From contig NZ_AUGV01000003.1 of the NCBI RefSeq assembly GCF_000422845.1, positions 496,001 to 560,000 of the forward strand: a DNA stretch of 64,000 nucleotides, given 5' to 3'. Every line of letters begins with the position of its first letter. Position 1 is the first letter of the stretch. The position numbers were made by a program, and so were the translations under genes. The DNA comes from Oceanobacter kriegii DSM 6294 (GTDB taxonomy: Bacteria; Pseudomonadota; Gammaproteobacteria; Pseudomonadales; Oceanobacteraceae). Positions 53,724 to 63,218 of the stretch are shown here, one piece after another. Under the pieces are notes generated by a model that worked only from the letters and a program-made list of their open reading frames with translations, ran no database searches and had not been told where the DNA came from.

Positions 53724-55511
53724 TTAATCTCTCTGCTCAACCTTCGCTTGCCCCAACCCACGTGGGTCGGCTGCTGCGCTGACTGCACCAGTGTTGTTAT
53801 CTATCTTGATCGCCTGCATATTGCCATACTTACGGCCAACGTCCTTGAGCTGGTGCCCCAGCGCGCGCAAGCCTGCCATTTCCTCGTCAGACAAGGCTCC
53901 GCTTTCGTACTGGATCACGTCCGGCAGATACTGGTGATGAATACGTGGGCGCGATACCCAGTCTTCGACCGGCTTACCTTGCATGGCTTCGAGGCTGCCC
54001 AGTAACACCATGGTGATGATGCGGCTGCCGCCCGGTGTGCCGAGTATGGCTGTTTGATCTTTGGACACCAGAAAGCTCGGGCTCATGCTCGACAGTGGGC
54101 GCTTGCCCGGGGCAATGGCATTGGCTTCGGCGCCGACCAAACCATAGGCATTAGGCTCGCCGGGCTTGGCGGAAAAGTCGTCCATTTCGTTGTTCAGCAA
54201 CACGCCTGTGCCAGGTACGGTGAATGCCGACCCAAAGGGCAGATTGATGCTCAGCGTGGCGGAAACCATATTGCCGTCGGCATCCAGCACTGAAAGATGG
54301 GTAGTGTGAAAACCTTCTTCGATGTTTTTCGGGCCTTGTAGCATGATGCTTGGGGTCGCCTTGTTAAGGTCGATTGAGCTGGCCCACTCAATGTTGTGAT
54401 CTCTGGACAGCAAGTTATCCACAGGCACGTCGACAAAATCCGGGTCACCCAGGTATTTGGCGCGGTCGTGATAGGCCCGACGCATCACTTCGGCCAACAG
54501 ATGATCCTGCTGTACCGTGTTCATATTTTGCCAGTCGAACTGGTCCAGCATGGTTAGCATCTGACCCAGTGCCACACCGCCGGAAGACGGCGGCGGCGCG
54601 CTGATCAGTTCAAACTGGCCGTGGCCGGCGCTGATCCGGATTGGCGCACGCTCAACCACCTTATAATTCTGTAAATCCTGCAAGCTCCAGTCGCCACCTG
54701 CCTGCTGAACGCCGTCTACCAGCATCTGAGCTGTTTTACCCTTGTAGAAGCCATCGTGACCTTGCTGGGCCAGTGCTTTAAGCGTCAGCGCCAGTTCAGG
54801 CTGTTTGACCATATAACCCACGGCAGGTATCTCACCGTTATCGAGAAACAGGCGGCTGCTTTCCGGATATCGCTGGATGGCGCTCTGGCGCCAGCCCATC
54901 AGGCGACGGTAATGTTCATAGACAGGAAAACCATCGTTGGCTTGTTGGATGGCTGGCGCTAACGATTGGCTTAATGGCAGCTTGCCGTAGTGCTCGGCCA
55001 GCCAGGCAAACGCGGCTGCCTGACCCGGAATGCCGGCGGCGGTCGGGCCGTTGATGGCGCGATCGCGGACGACCTCTCCATTGGCATCCAGATAGTAATC
55101 GCGTCCGGCGGCTGCTGGTGCGGTTTCGCGGGCATCAAGAAAGCGGTATTGCTTGCTGTCGGCCTGATACAGCAGCCAGAAACCACCGCCACCGATACCG
55201 GCGCTGTAAGGCTCGACCACGCCAAGGCTGGCTGCCACGGCAATGGCAGCATCAAAGGCATTACCGCCCGCGTTGAGCACGTCCATGCCGGCTTGAGTGG
55301 CTAACGGGTGGGCACTGGCGATGGCTTGCTTGCCGGTTGCGGCAGCAGGATTGATGGCTGGCAGCGTTGCTGGGGCTGTTTGAACGGCCTCGCTACTGCA
55401 GGCATTCAACAGGCCGAGCAGGCTGCTGCCAAGGAGCAGTGCGGTGCCCAGTCGGGCGATACGGGATAGGGGCTTTCGGGTTGGCTGATGCAGCCTTGAG
55501 GAGAGGAGCAT
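53724..55511 (-). CDS. ggt: Gamma-glutamyltransferase (lipoprotein)
   Basis: Periplasmic Ntn-hydrolase that cleaves glutathione and transfers the gamma-glutamyl group. The 595-residue precursor has a lipobox (LLGLLNACSS), the large-subunit start ATGKQAIASAHPLATQAGMDVLNAGGNA, and the autoprocessing Thr in EEGFHTTHLSVLDADGN. Small-subunit motifs NNEMDDFS and PLSSMSPSFL follow, with the glycine loop GTPGGSRI. It is a complete enzyme by sequence. Confidence 0.93.
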   Translation of the reverse strand: MLLSSRLHQPTRKPLSRIARLGTALLLGSSLLGLLNACSSEAVQTAPATLPAINPAAATGKQAIASAHPLATQAGMDVLNAGGNAFDAAIAVAASLGVVEPYSAGIGGGGFWLLYQADSKQYRFLDARETAPAAAGRDYYLDANGEVVRDRAINGPTAAGIPGQAAAFAWLAEHYGKLPLSQSLAPAIQQANDGFPVYEHYRRLMGWRQSAIQRYPESSRLFLDNGEIPAVGYMVKQPELALTLKALAQQGHDGFYKGKTAQMLVDGVQQAGGDWSLQDLQNYKVVERAPIRISAGHGQFELISAPPPSSGGVALGQMLTMLDQFDWQNMNTVQQDHLLAEVMRRAYHDRAKYLGDPDFVDVPVDNLLSRDHNIEWASSIDLNKATPSIMLQGPKNIEEGFHTTHLSVLDADGNMVSATLSINLPFGSAFTVPGTGVLLNNEMDDFSAKPGEPNAYGLVGAEANAIAPGKRPLSSMSPSFLVSKDQTAILGTPGGSRIITMVLLGSLEAMQGKPVEDWVSRPRIHHQYLPDVIQYESGALSDEEMAGLRALGHQLKDVGRKYGNMQAIKIDNNTGAVSAAADPRGLGQAKVEQRD

Positions 55512-55613
55512 GGGCTATCCTTGGGTGCCTTGTTGTCATCATGACAGGCAGTGTGGATAACCCATCGAAGCCCTGCAAGCGGCGGGCTTCGATTGGATCA
55601 GAACAAAGCGTTC

Positions 55614-55907
<294 letters not shown>

Positions 55908-56027
55908 CTAATCACTGGATAGAACCGGGTAGATGGCCCGGTGCTGATGCGCGATGCCGGATTGGTCCGATCTGTTTCACGCGGTGCCGGGTGGTAAGTC
56001 CGGTCTTTCAGGGTCGTGATGCCGGAT

Positions 56028-56630
<603 letters not shown>

Positions 56631-56632
56631 TT

Positions 56633-57934
56633 ATGTCCAACCACCATACGCTTTCCGGAAGGGATTCCCAAGTGCCACTGGCGCGCCTGAAAGCGCCCTT
56701 TTTTCATGCGTTGGCAGTGTCTGTGTGGCTGCTGTTGAGCGGTTGTGTCAGCACTACGGAAGATCAGCTGGACGAGTATCCCGAGCGCATGGCGCGAGCC
56801 TTGTCGCTGGAGGATCAGGCAGCTGGGCCAACCAGTGAGTACGCCGTGCCCGAACGACCATCCGCGCGGGCGCTGCGCATCGGGTTGGCAGCGCCGGACA
56901 TCGACTTGCTCGATTTTCTGAGCCTGAATCAGTGCCGTTTGGGCGCTGTTGTAGCGCAGGGCAATAGCGTACTGGGCAAGGTCGCGGCTCCGAGTCAGGT
57001 GCTGCACCAGCAACGTGACTTTATCAACTGGGGGCCGGAGTGCGTCGAGCAGCTGCGTGAAGACAAGCCGGAACTGGCACAGGCGTTGGCGTCGGCATTG
57101 CAGTTGAAGCATCAACAGCGACTGGCGTTGTGGTGGAATGCCTGGCTTGGTGGTGAGGAATGGCAGGCGCTGACGGCGCGCTCGGCGCCCTTGCTGGATT
57201 GGCAGCAAGACAATGACGGCCATATCAGTGCCACGCTGGCAGCACTCGACTACGCCCTTGCTCTTGGCGAGCGCATGGCTGCAGAGACCGACTGGAAAAC
57301 TGCGCACATTGAGTACGACGCCGATGTGTTCGAGCAACAGCTGCAGAGCTTGTTGCTGGGGGAAAGCATCGGCCGTTGGGCGAGAACCCAGCAACAACTG
57401 ACCCATCGTCTGAATCGGGTCGCAGACCTGCTGGAGTATCGACTGACGCAGCGGCCATTGTGTCCGACGGGCCGGAAAACCCCGGATGCTGACATTGTTC
57501 AAAACGTATTGCACAAGTTCTATCTGACAGGGCTGCAGCCGTATATGAGCCGCAATGACCGCTTGGGCGGGGCGCTATTGCAGCGTCTGGATGCCATTGA
57601 GCGGCTTTTGCAGGTTTCTACTATTGGCTTAACGGACGTGGCGAACGGGGCCAATAGTGACGCGATAGAAAGTGGGGAAGGCCGGAACGGTGGGGAAGAT
57701 GGTGGTGGTCGTGAAGCGAGGGAAGACGGAGATCAAACAACCGTCGCGGCGGTTGTCGGGCAAGAGGCCTGGCCAGCGGCTCGGCAAGATGCCCGGCAAG
57801 CAGCCTTGCAGACCTATCAACACTGGCTGCAAGCCTTGCACCTTAACCGCGAGGCCTTTCAGGCCGCCAGTCAGCGCCATGTGGCCATGATGTCCAAAAC
57901 ACTGCAATCCTGTGGCCTGATGCCTGCGAGCTGA
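56633..57934 (+). CDS. DUF3080 family lipoprotein
   Basis: About 433 residues. The signal peptide ends in lipobox LLLSGC. The DUF3080 pattern follows: DFLSLNQCRLGAVVAQGNSVLGKVA, FINWGPECVEQL, WWNAWLGGEEW, and a conserved C-terminal tail of the RHVAMMSKTLQSCGLMP type. A Gly/Asp/Glu-rich insert of about 45 residues (coding roughly 57650-57785) looks like a recent low-complexity expansion. GGAGGGG precedes the ATG at 56633. Function unknown; Cys pairs suggest periplasmic disulfides. Confidence 0.8.
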   Translation: MSNHHTLSGRDSQVPLARLKAPFFHALAVSVWLLLSGCVSTTEDQLDEYPERMARALSLEDQAAGPTSEYAVPERPSARALRIGLAAPDIDLLDFLSLNQCRLGAVVAQGNSVLGKVAAPSQVLHQQRDFINWGPECVEQLREDKPELAQALASALQLKHQQRLALWWNAWLGGEEWQALTARSAPLLDWQQDNDGHISATLAALDYALALGERMAAETDWKTAHIEYDADVFEQQLQSLLLGESIGRWARTQQQLTHRLNRVADLLEYRLTQRPLCPTGRKTPDADIVQNVLHKFYLTGLQPYMSRNDRLGGALLQRLDAIERLLQVSTIGLTDVANGANSDAIESGEGRNGGEDGGGREAREDGDQTTVAAVVGQEAWPAARQDARQAALQTYQHWLQALHLNREAFQAASQRHVAMMSKTLQSCGLMPAS

Positions 57935-57974
57935 TGCTCGCAGGCGGGTTGCTGGTCGATGATGAGTACCGCGG

Positions 57975-59972
57975 TTAGCGAACGTCAGGAGAATCCAGCA
58001 CGCCAGCGGGTACCGGCGATTCCAGAATCGCCGCGATGGCCTGAATCAGGTCGCGCTCAACGGTGCGCAGCTCGCCGTCGTAGCGGGCACAGGCGACCAG
58101 TGACTTGATCAGCCGTCCTTTTACATGCGGATAGAGGCCGGTCAGGCGCGTGAGGCTCTGGTTCAGCGGCTTGAGGCGATGATCGACCGGCTGATACTGA
58201 ATGCCCAACGAGCCAAAGGCACCGTCGGCCAAACAGCCATTAAATGCACTGGCGGCCTGACCGTCGTCGTCGTGACCGTGGTGCGCCATGTACGACAGCA
58301 GCACGGCGATGTCCTGTTTTACCTGCTCCGGCTTCTTGACCGACTCCTTGACGGGCCTGGCCTGATTGAAATGGTTGTCCAGATACTGGTTCAGCAAGCG
58401 GAACAGGCACCACTCGAACAAATCAATCTGACCGTCCGACTTGATGATGGCAACCAGCGCGCTGTGGAAGCTGCGGTACTGGCTGTCTGACAGTTGTTTT
58501 AATGCAGGGATCGCCCGTTCGACCAACGGCAAGCGCTGGCTGGCGGGCAGCTGTCGCACATTGGCGCTGCAGCGCAGCACCTCCTTGTAGAGGCCCTGGC
58601 CGAGGGATCTCAGGACGATGTCCTGCTGCTGGCTGTGAATAAAACGCTCGGCCGGTGCCATCAACAGGCACAGAATCAGGGTTTGGGCCGAGAATGGCTC
58701 CCGCGCCATGGCTTGCAGGTCTGCCAACCGCTGCAGGCTGTCAGCCCCCGTGTCATTTTCTACACTGACCTTTTCTACTCTTGTCTTCTCTACACTGGCT
58801 TCGGCGGCAAGCAGCGCCGCACTCAGCTCAGAGCTAACGCCAACCAGCGTCGCCGCCGCAGGCGAGCCCAGGCTGCTGTTATCCGCAGCCACCAACTCCG
58901 GCGACTCCTGTTTGGCCTGCTGCAATGTTTGTGGTGCCAGATAGCGACCATCCCAGTTGGGTTGAATCCGACGGATACGGTCTTCCAGCGGTGGATGAGT
59001 GGCAAATCCCGAAAAACGGAAGTTCATGGCGCTGCCAAAAAACAGGTGGGCGGTTTCTTCCCGCTCGGGGCTGCGGATGCGGCTGCCAGCGCCGTGGCCG
59101 ATCACTTTGAGGGCGTCGGCAATGGACTGCGGGTTGCGGGTGTATTGCACCGCGGAAGCGTCGGCCAGGAACTCCCGCTGGCGCGAGACACCGGCCTTGA
59201 TCAGGTTGCCAAACAGCACGCCCAGATAGCCCAGTGCGGTCATCGCCAGTCCAATCGCCCACAGCGGCAGGCCGTTTTTCTGGTCGCGGCTGCGTATACG
59301 ACTGCCATGGGCGCCGGATTCCAGTAAAAAACGGCCGATCAGGGCGATAAACAGAATGCCGTACAGCAACGCCATCAAGCGAATATTGAGGCGCATGTCG
59401 CCGTTGGCGATGTGGCTGAACTCGTGACCAATGACCCCCTGAAGTTGATCACGGGTGAGCTTTTTCATGCAGCCTTCGGTCACGCCAATGACGGCATCGG
59501 AGGCTTGATAGCCCGCCGCAAAGGCGTTGATGGAACTGTCGGGCAAAACGTACACCGGCGGTACCGGCATGCCCGAGGCGATGGCCATTTCTTCCACCAC
59601 GTTCAGTAATCGCCGTTCGTAAAAATCCTTACTGTTGGGAATCAGTAGGCGGCCGCCCAATGAACTGGCGACGACTTTGCCACCGCCTTGCAAACTGAGC
59701 CATTTAATCAGGCTACCGCTAATGATCACGGCCAGCGTGCCCAGTGTGACCCAACCGGCGTGTTGCCAGTTATAAGGGTCTGTCCAGATGCCACTCAGGC
59801 TCAGGTTGTTGGCGGTTTGCGGGGTGTTAACCGATTTGTCGGCGCCGTACCAGACCAGCGCGGCGGCCACCAGATTCAGAGCGCCGACCAGTGTGGCCAC
59901 AGCGGCGACAAACAGCATCAGCAAGCGACGGGTGCGCTTGCGGGCAAGGTCCTGTTGATTGAAAAAATCCAT
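57975..59972 (-). CDS. M48 family membrane metalloprotease with a long C-terminal extension
   Basis: A 665-residue HtpX/Oma1-like zinc protease. Two N-terminal membrane spans (residues 18-42 and about 72-90) precede the domain with the zinc motif HEFSH (His183, Glu184, His187) and another span pair. After about residue 360 comes a 300-residue extension without a recognised domain, containing the VEKTRVEKVSVEN repeats. HtpX itself is about 290 residues, so this is a larger subgroup. It lies downstream of lemA; LemA-M48 pairs are common. Confidence 0.85.
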   Translation of the reverse strand: MDFFNQQDLARKRTRRLLMLFVAAVATLVGALNLVAAALVWYGADKSVNTPQTANNLSLSGIWTDPYNWQHAGWVTLGTLAVIISGSLIKWLSLQGGGKVVASSLGGRLLIPNSKDFYERRLLNVVEEMAIASGMPVPPVYVLPDSSINAFAAGYQASDAVIGVTEGCMKKLTRDQLQGVIGHEFSHIANGDMRLNIRLMALLYGILFIALIGRFLLESGAHGSRIRSRDQKNGLPLWAIGLAMTALGYLGVLFGNLIKAGVSRQREFLADASAVQYTRNPQSIADALKVIGHGAGSRIRSPEREETAHLFFGSAMNFRFSGFATHPPLEDRIRRIQPNWDGRYLAPQTLQQAKQESPELVAADNSSLGSPAAATLVGVSSELSAALLAAEASVEKTRVEKVSVENDTGADSLQRLADLQAMAREPFSAQTLILCLLMAPAERFIHSQQQDIVLRSLGQGLYKEVLRCSANVRQLPASQRLPLVERAIPALKQLSDSQYRSFHSALVAIIKSDGQIDLFEWCLFRLLNQYLDNHFNQARPVKESVKKPEQVKQDIAVLLSYMAHHGHDDDGQAASAFNGCLADGAFGSLGIQYQPVDHRLKPLNQSLTRLTGLYPHVKGRLIKSLVACARYDGELRTVERDLIQAIAAILESPVPAGVLDSPDVR

Positions 59973-60059
59973 GGATGGGTCCGGTTAGTACGACAGGCGT
60001 TCTGATGTCAGGCAACGGGGCCTATGGCTCCGCTGCCCATCAGGGTGTGGTCACCCTGA

Positions 60060-60656
60060 TCAGAACGAGACTTTCGGCGCTGCCTGAATCGCGGCACTGT
60101 CGGCAAATTCCAGCAGCTTGGCATTGTCGCGGTGGCCAAACATATTGGCGAAGAACACCGGTGGGAACGACTGACGGTAGCTGTTGTAACTGGTGACGGC
60201 GTCGTTGAACGCCTGACGCGCAAACGACACCTTGTTCTCGGTGCTGGTCAGTTCTTCCGACAGCTGCATCATTTGCTGGTTGGCCTTCAGGTCCGGGTAG
60301 GCTTCCATGGTCACGCTGAGACGACTCAGGGCACCACCCAGAGCGGTTTCGCTGCTGGCCAGTTTGGCCATGGCATCGGCTGCGCCCGGCATACTGGCGG
60401 CGGCTTTCAAACCGGCCACGGCTTCGTTACGGGCGGCGGTTACCGCTTCCAGGGTTTCGCGCTCATGGCTCATGTAGGCCTTGGCGGTTTCCACCAGATT
60501 GGGAATCAGGTCGTAGCGGCGCTTGAGCTGTACTTCGATTTGCGCGAAAGCATTTTCGTAGCGGTTTTTGTAGCTCACCAGCGTGTTGTAGATCGACACC
60601 AGATACACCAGCAGAAGCGCGATGACGACCAGTGTGACAATGGTACTTGTACCCAT
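60060..60656 (-). CDS. lemA: LemA family protein
   Basis: 198-residue protein with one N-terminal membrane span (TIVTLVVIALLLVYLVSIYNTLV) and a helical periplasmic or cytoplasmic bundle (NAFAQIEVQLKRRYDLIPNLVETAKAYM is the family hallmark). LemA proteins are often encoded with membrane proteases, as here with the M48 gene 87 bp downstream. Exact role unknown. Confidence 0.93.
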   Translation of the reverse strand: MGTSTIVTLVVIALLLVYLVSIYNTLVSYKNRYENAFAQIEVQLKRRYDLIPNLVETAKAYMSHERETLEAVTAARNEAVAGLKAAASMPGAADAMAKLASSETALGGALSRLSVTMEAYPDLKANQQMMQLSEELTSTENKVSFARQAFNDAVTSYNSYRQSFPPVFFANMFGHRDNAKLLEFADSAAIQAAPKVSF

Positions 60657-60686
60657 GAATAACTCCTTGATAGCAGAAGGTCAGAC

Positions 60687-61007
60687 TCAGTCCTGAGCCC
60701 ACTCACCGTTGGCCGACTGATAAAAGTAGCCTTGTTGTTTGGCTTTGCCGACCAGTTTTTCACCGGCAATCTTTTCAATGTTGGCCAGCGGGGTGTTTTG
60801 CTTGTTGGCGATTTGCTGGTAGTGCTGCTTGCGCTGCTGGTTGATCTCAGCCACCAGTGCGTCCACCGGGCCACTGGCGTTCACTACACCGACGTAGCCG
60901 TCCAGTCGCTCACCGACCAGACCGGTTTCACGGGCGGTGTCGAGGTCCATGGCGGCAGCGCCCAGACTCATCAGCATCAGGGCACAGAAGGTCATCAGGG
61001 TTTTCAT
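60687..61007 (-). CDS. ydbL: YdbL family periplasmic protein (DUF1318)
   Basis: 106 residues from the ATG at 61007. Signal peptide MKTLMTFCALMLMSLGAAA followed by the conserved DLDTARETGLVGERLDGYVGVV and IANKQNTPLANIEKIAGEKLV blocks. It sits between ynbE and lemA on the same strand. In E. coli ydbL follows ynbE and ydbH, which form an envelope-bridging complex. Confidence 0.9.
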   Translation of the reverse strand: MKTLMTFCALMLMSLGAAAMDLDTARETGLVGERLDGYVGVVNASGPVDALVAEINQQRKQHYQQIANKQNTPLANIEKIAGEKLVGKAKQQGYFYQSANGEWAQD

Positions 61008-61023
61008 TCGGAAATCTCCACAA

Positions 61024-61227
61024 TCAGAACAGGGCGTCGTTTTGTTCAAACAGGTTGTCGAGGTCTTTCTCTACCTTGACCCGCACTTCGTGTTCGATCT
61101 TGACGTTGAGGTTGATGGTGATGGGTTCTTCCGGCGCGGCCAGCTTGACCGTACAGGCTGGCAGCAACAGGGTAAGCAAACTCAGCAGGCAACCTGTGGT
61201 TACCAGACGAATAGAGGGATGGGTCAT
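61024..61227 (-). CDS. ynbE: YnbE family lipoprotein
   Basis: 67 residues from the ATG at 61227. The lipobox LLLPACTV is followed by the short ITINLNVKIEHEVRVKVEKDLDNLF strand-rich tail typical of YnbE, an outer-membrane lipoprotein that in E. coli pairs with the large AsmA-like protein YdbH. No ydbH lies next to it here. It begins the ynbE-ydbL-lemA-M48 run. Confidence 0.88.
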   Translation of the reverse strand: MTHPSIRLVTTGCLLSLLTLLLPACTVKLAAPEEPITINLNVKIEHEVRVKVEKDLDNLFEQNDALF

Positions 61228-61622
61228 GCATGTGCTCCTTGGCGGTTTGGTGATACTCCCGGGCACACCGGCACCGTGATGAGGGTATCCTGAGGCTCAC
61301 TCTACCTTGGCGGTGTTGCATTGCAACGGCGGGGCATCGTCTTGATCGCGCTTTGGCGAATAATCGAGATTTTCGGATCGTGTTTTGCCAGACATACTTT
61401 GGAGAGACTCTTGCTAACGGGCGTCAGACAGGCTCAGAAGCCGCAGGACCGGTTTTCAACCATCAGCTTGGCCGGCTACCTTTTGAATACAGAATTAATA
61501 CTAATTTCCCTAGGGTCCCTTGCCCTCGATCATTGTGTGCGATTCCACCGCCCAATAAAAAGTCGCTATAATTTGCGCATTCTAATTCTATAAATGCCGT
61601 ATTAGCCTGGAAGGGGATCCCT
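61228..61622 (+). promoter_or_regulatory. Divergent spacer with cytochrome promoter candidate
   Basis: This 395-bp spacer separates ynbE from the cytochrome gene. TATAAT at 61567-61572 is a good -10 for the cytochrome, with only a weak TTCCAC-type -35 upstream. GGAAGGGG precedes the GTG start. No other feature is seen. Confidence 0.5.
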
Positions 61623-62030
61623 GTGAACCATTTGAAAGCACTCGTTGTAGCTGCTGCAACTTTGATTGCAGCGCAAACCTTTGCTGCTGTTGCGTCCAGT
61701 GAAGAAAAGATCAAAGCCCGTATCGCGCCAGTAGGCGAGGTATGTGTGGGTGCTGAGTGTGGCGGTGCCGTCGCTGCGGTCAGCTCTGGTCCCCGTTCAG
61801 GCGAAGACGTGTACAACGCCGCCTGTACTGCCTGTCACGCAGCGGGTGTGTTGGGGGCACCGATGAAAGGTGACGTCGCTGCCTGGGATGCGCGTCTGGA
61901 AAAAGGCATGAACATCACCCTCAAAAACGCCATCAAGGGCATCAACGCCATGCCACCGAAGGGCAACTGTCTGGACTGCTCGGACGACGAGATCCTCGCC
62001 GCCATCAAGTTTATGGCAGGTCGTGAATAA
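61623..62030 (+). CDS. Cytochrome c5-like mono-haem protein
   Basis: 135-residue periplasmic cytochrome c. The start is a GTG at 61623, with GGAAGGGG upstream and no alternative ATG. Signal peptide MNHLKALVVAAATLIAAQTFAA. Haem motif CTACH at residues 68-72, a Met ligand in NAMPPKGNC, and the pair of extra Cys (GNCLDC) typical of cytochrome c5. An additional Cys pair (VCVGAEC) lies before the domain. Likely carries electrons to terminal oxidases. Confidence 0.88.
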   Translation: MNHLKALVVAAATLIAAQTFAAVASSEEKIKARIAPVGEVCVGAECGGAVAAVSSGPRSGEDVYNAACTACHAAGVLGAPMKGDVAAWDARLEKGMNITLKNAIKGINAMPPKGNCLDCSDDEILAAIKFMAGRE

Positions 62031-62111
62031 CATGCCTGTGGCCGGGTACCCGCAACCGTTACCCGGACCCTGGCAGCAGGCCCACTAAGCGGCCGCACGA
62101 CAGCAACACAT

Positions 62112-62149
62112 AAAAAAACCGCCTGGGTGTAAACCCCGGCGGTTTTTTT
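62112..62149. terminator. Bidirectional terminator between the cytochrome gene and speE
   Basis: A-run, stem AACCGCC-TGGG / CCCC-GGCGGTT, then T-run. Confidence 0.88.
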
Positions 62150-62190
62150 GTGGCTGCCTGTAACCTGGCTGGTCAGCGCCAGTCAGAGCA

Positions 62191-63060
62191 TCAATCGCTG
62201 ATGCCCAATGCACGACGCATGAATTCCGGCAGTGCCAGACCGGCGGCGTGAATTTCAGCGTTGTAGTATTCGGTGCGGAACGCCTTGTTGGCTGCGTCTT
62301 CAATGCGGAAGCTGGTGGCATCGCCGCCTTTGCTGGCCAGTGTGCAGCTCCACCAACCGGACGGGTAGATCACCTGAGGGAACGGCACGGTATGGCTGCT
62401 GGAGGCCCCGGCAACGGCCATGTCTTCGTGGATCTTCTTGATGATCGATTCGGTGTGGAACAGTGGTGACTCAGACTGCTGTACAACGATGCCGTTTGGC
62501 GCCAGCGCCTTGAAGCAATCCTTGTAGAAATCGACAGCGAACAGGCCTTCGGCAGGGCCGACCGGGTCGGTGCTGTCGATGATGATGATGTCTAGGGATT
62601 CCGGCGCGCAGTCCTTCACCCACTGGATGCCATCGGCAAACAGGATGTTGGCACGTGGGTCGTTGTTGGATTCACACAGCTCCGGGAAGTGCTTCTCGGA
62701 CATGCGGGTCACCAGCTCGTCGATGTCGACTTGAGTCGCCTGTTCAACGCCCGGGTGCTTCAGTACTTCGCGCAGGGTGCCGCAGTCGCCGCCACCAATG
62801 ATGGCCACGCGCTTTGGATTCGGATGGGTAAACAGCGCCACGTGAGACATCATTTCGTGGTAGACGAAGTTTTCGCGGGTCGACACCATGGTGCAACCGT
62901 CGATCACCATCAATTTGCCGAAGGTTTCGGTGTCATAGATGTCGATGGTCTGGAATTCGCTTTGGGCGGAGTCGATTTTGGCCTTCACTTTCAGTGAAAA
63001 CGCGGAACCTTCCTGATCGAATACTTCAGTAAACCAGCCGTCTGCCAGTGGATGTGTCAT
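62191..63060 (-). CDS. speE: Polyamine aminopropyltransferase (spermidine synthase)
   Basis: Transfers aminopropyl from decarboxylated SAM to putrescine. 289 residues with YHEMMSHVALFTHPNPKRVAIIGGGDCGTLREVLKH and IIIDSTDPVGPAEGLF. The glycine loop has a Cys (GGGDCG) where most enzymes have Gly. The divergent speA gene feeds the same pathway. Confidence 0.94.
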   Translation of the reverse strand: MTHPLADGWFTEVFDQEGSAFSLKVKAKIDSAQSEFQTIDIYDTETFGKLMVIDGCTMVSTRENFVYHEMMSHVALFTHPNPKRVAIIGGGDCGTLREVLKHPGVEQATQVDIDELVTRMSEKHFPELCESNNDPRANILFADGIQWVKDCAPESLDIIIIDSTDPVGPAEGLFAVDFYKDCFKALAPNGIVVQQSESPLFHTESIIKKIHEDMAVAGASSSHTVPFPQVIYPSGWWSCTLASKGGDATSFRIEDAANKAFRTEYYNAEIHAAGLALPEFMRRALGISD

Positions 63061-63218
63061 ATCAGATACTCAAATGAATCGATGTTCTTTAAAATCGGTC
63101 GCCTTGCGAGCGCCAGCGAGGACGGCAGCAACCCGACAACAACCGGGGCGGCCCAGAGCGCCGCAAGATACCTTAACCCTTGATTCGCGCCAAGCGAATC
63201 TGAACTCAGGACCGCCAA

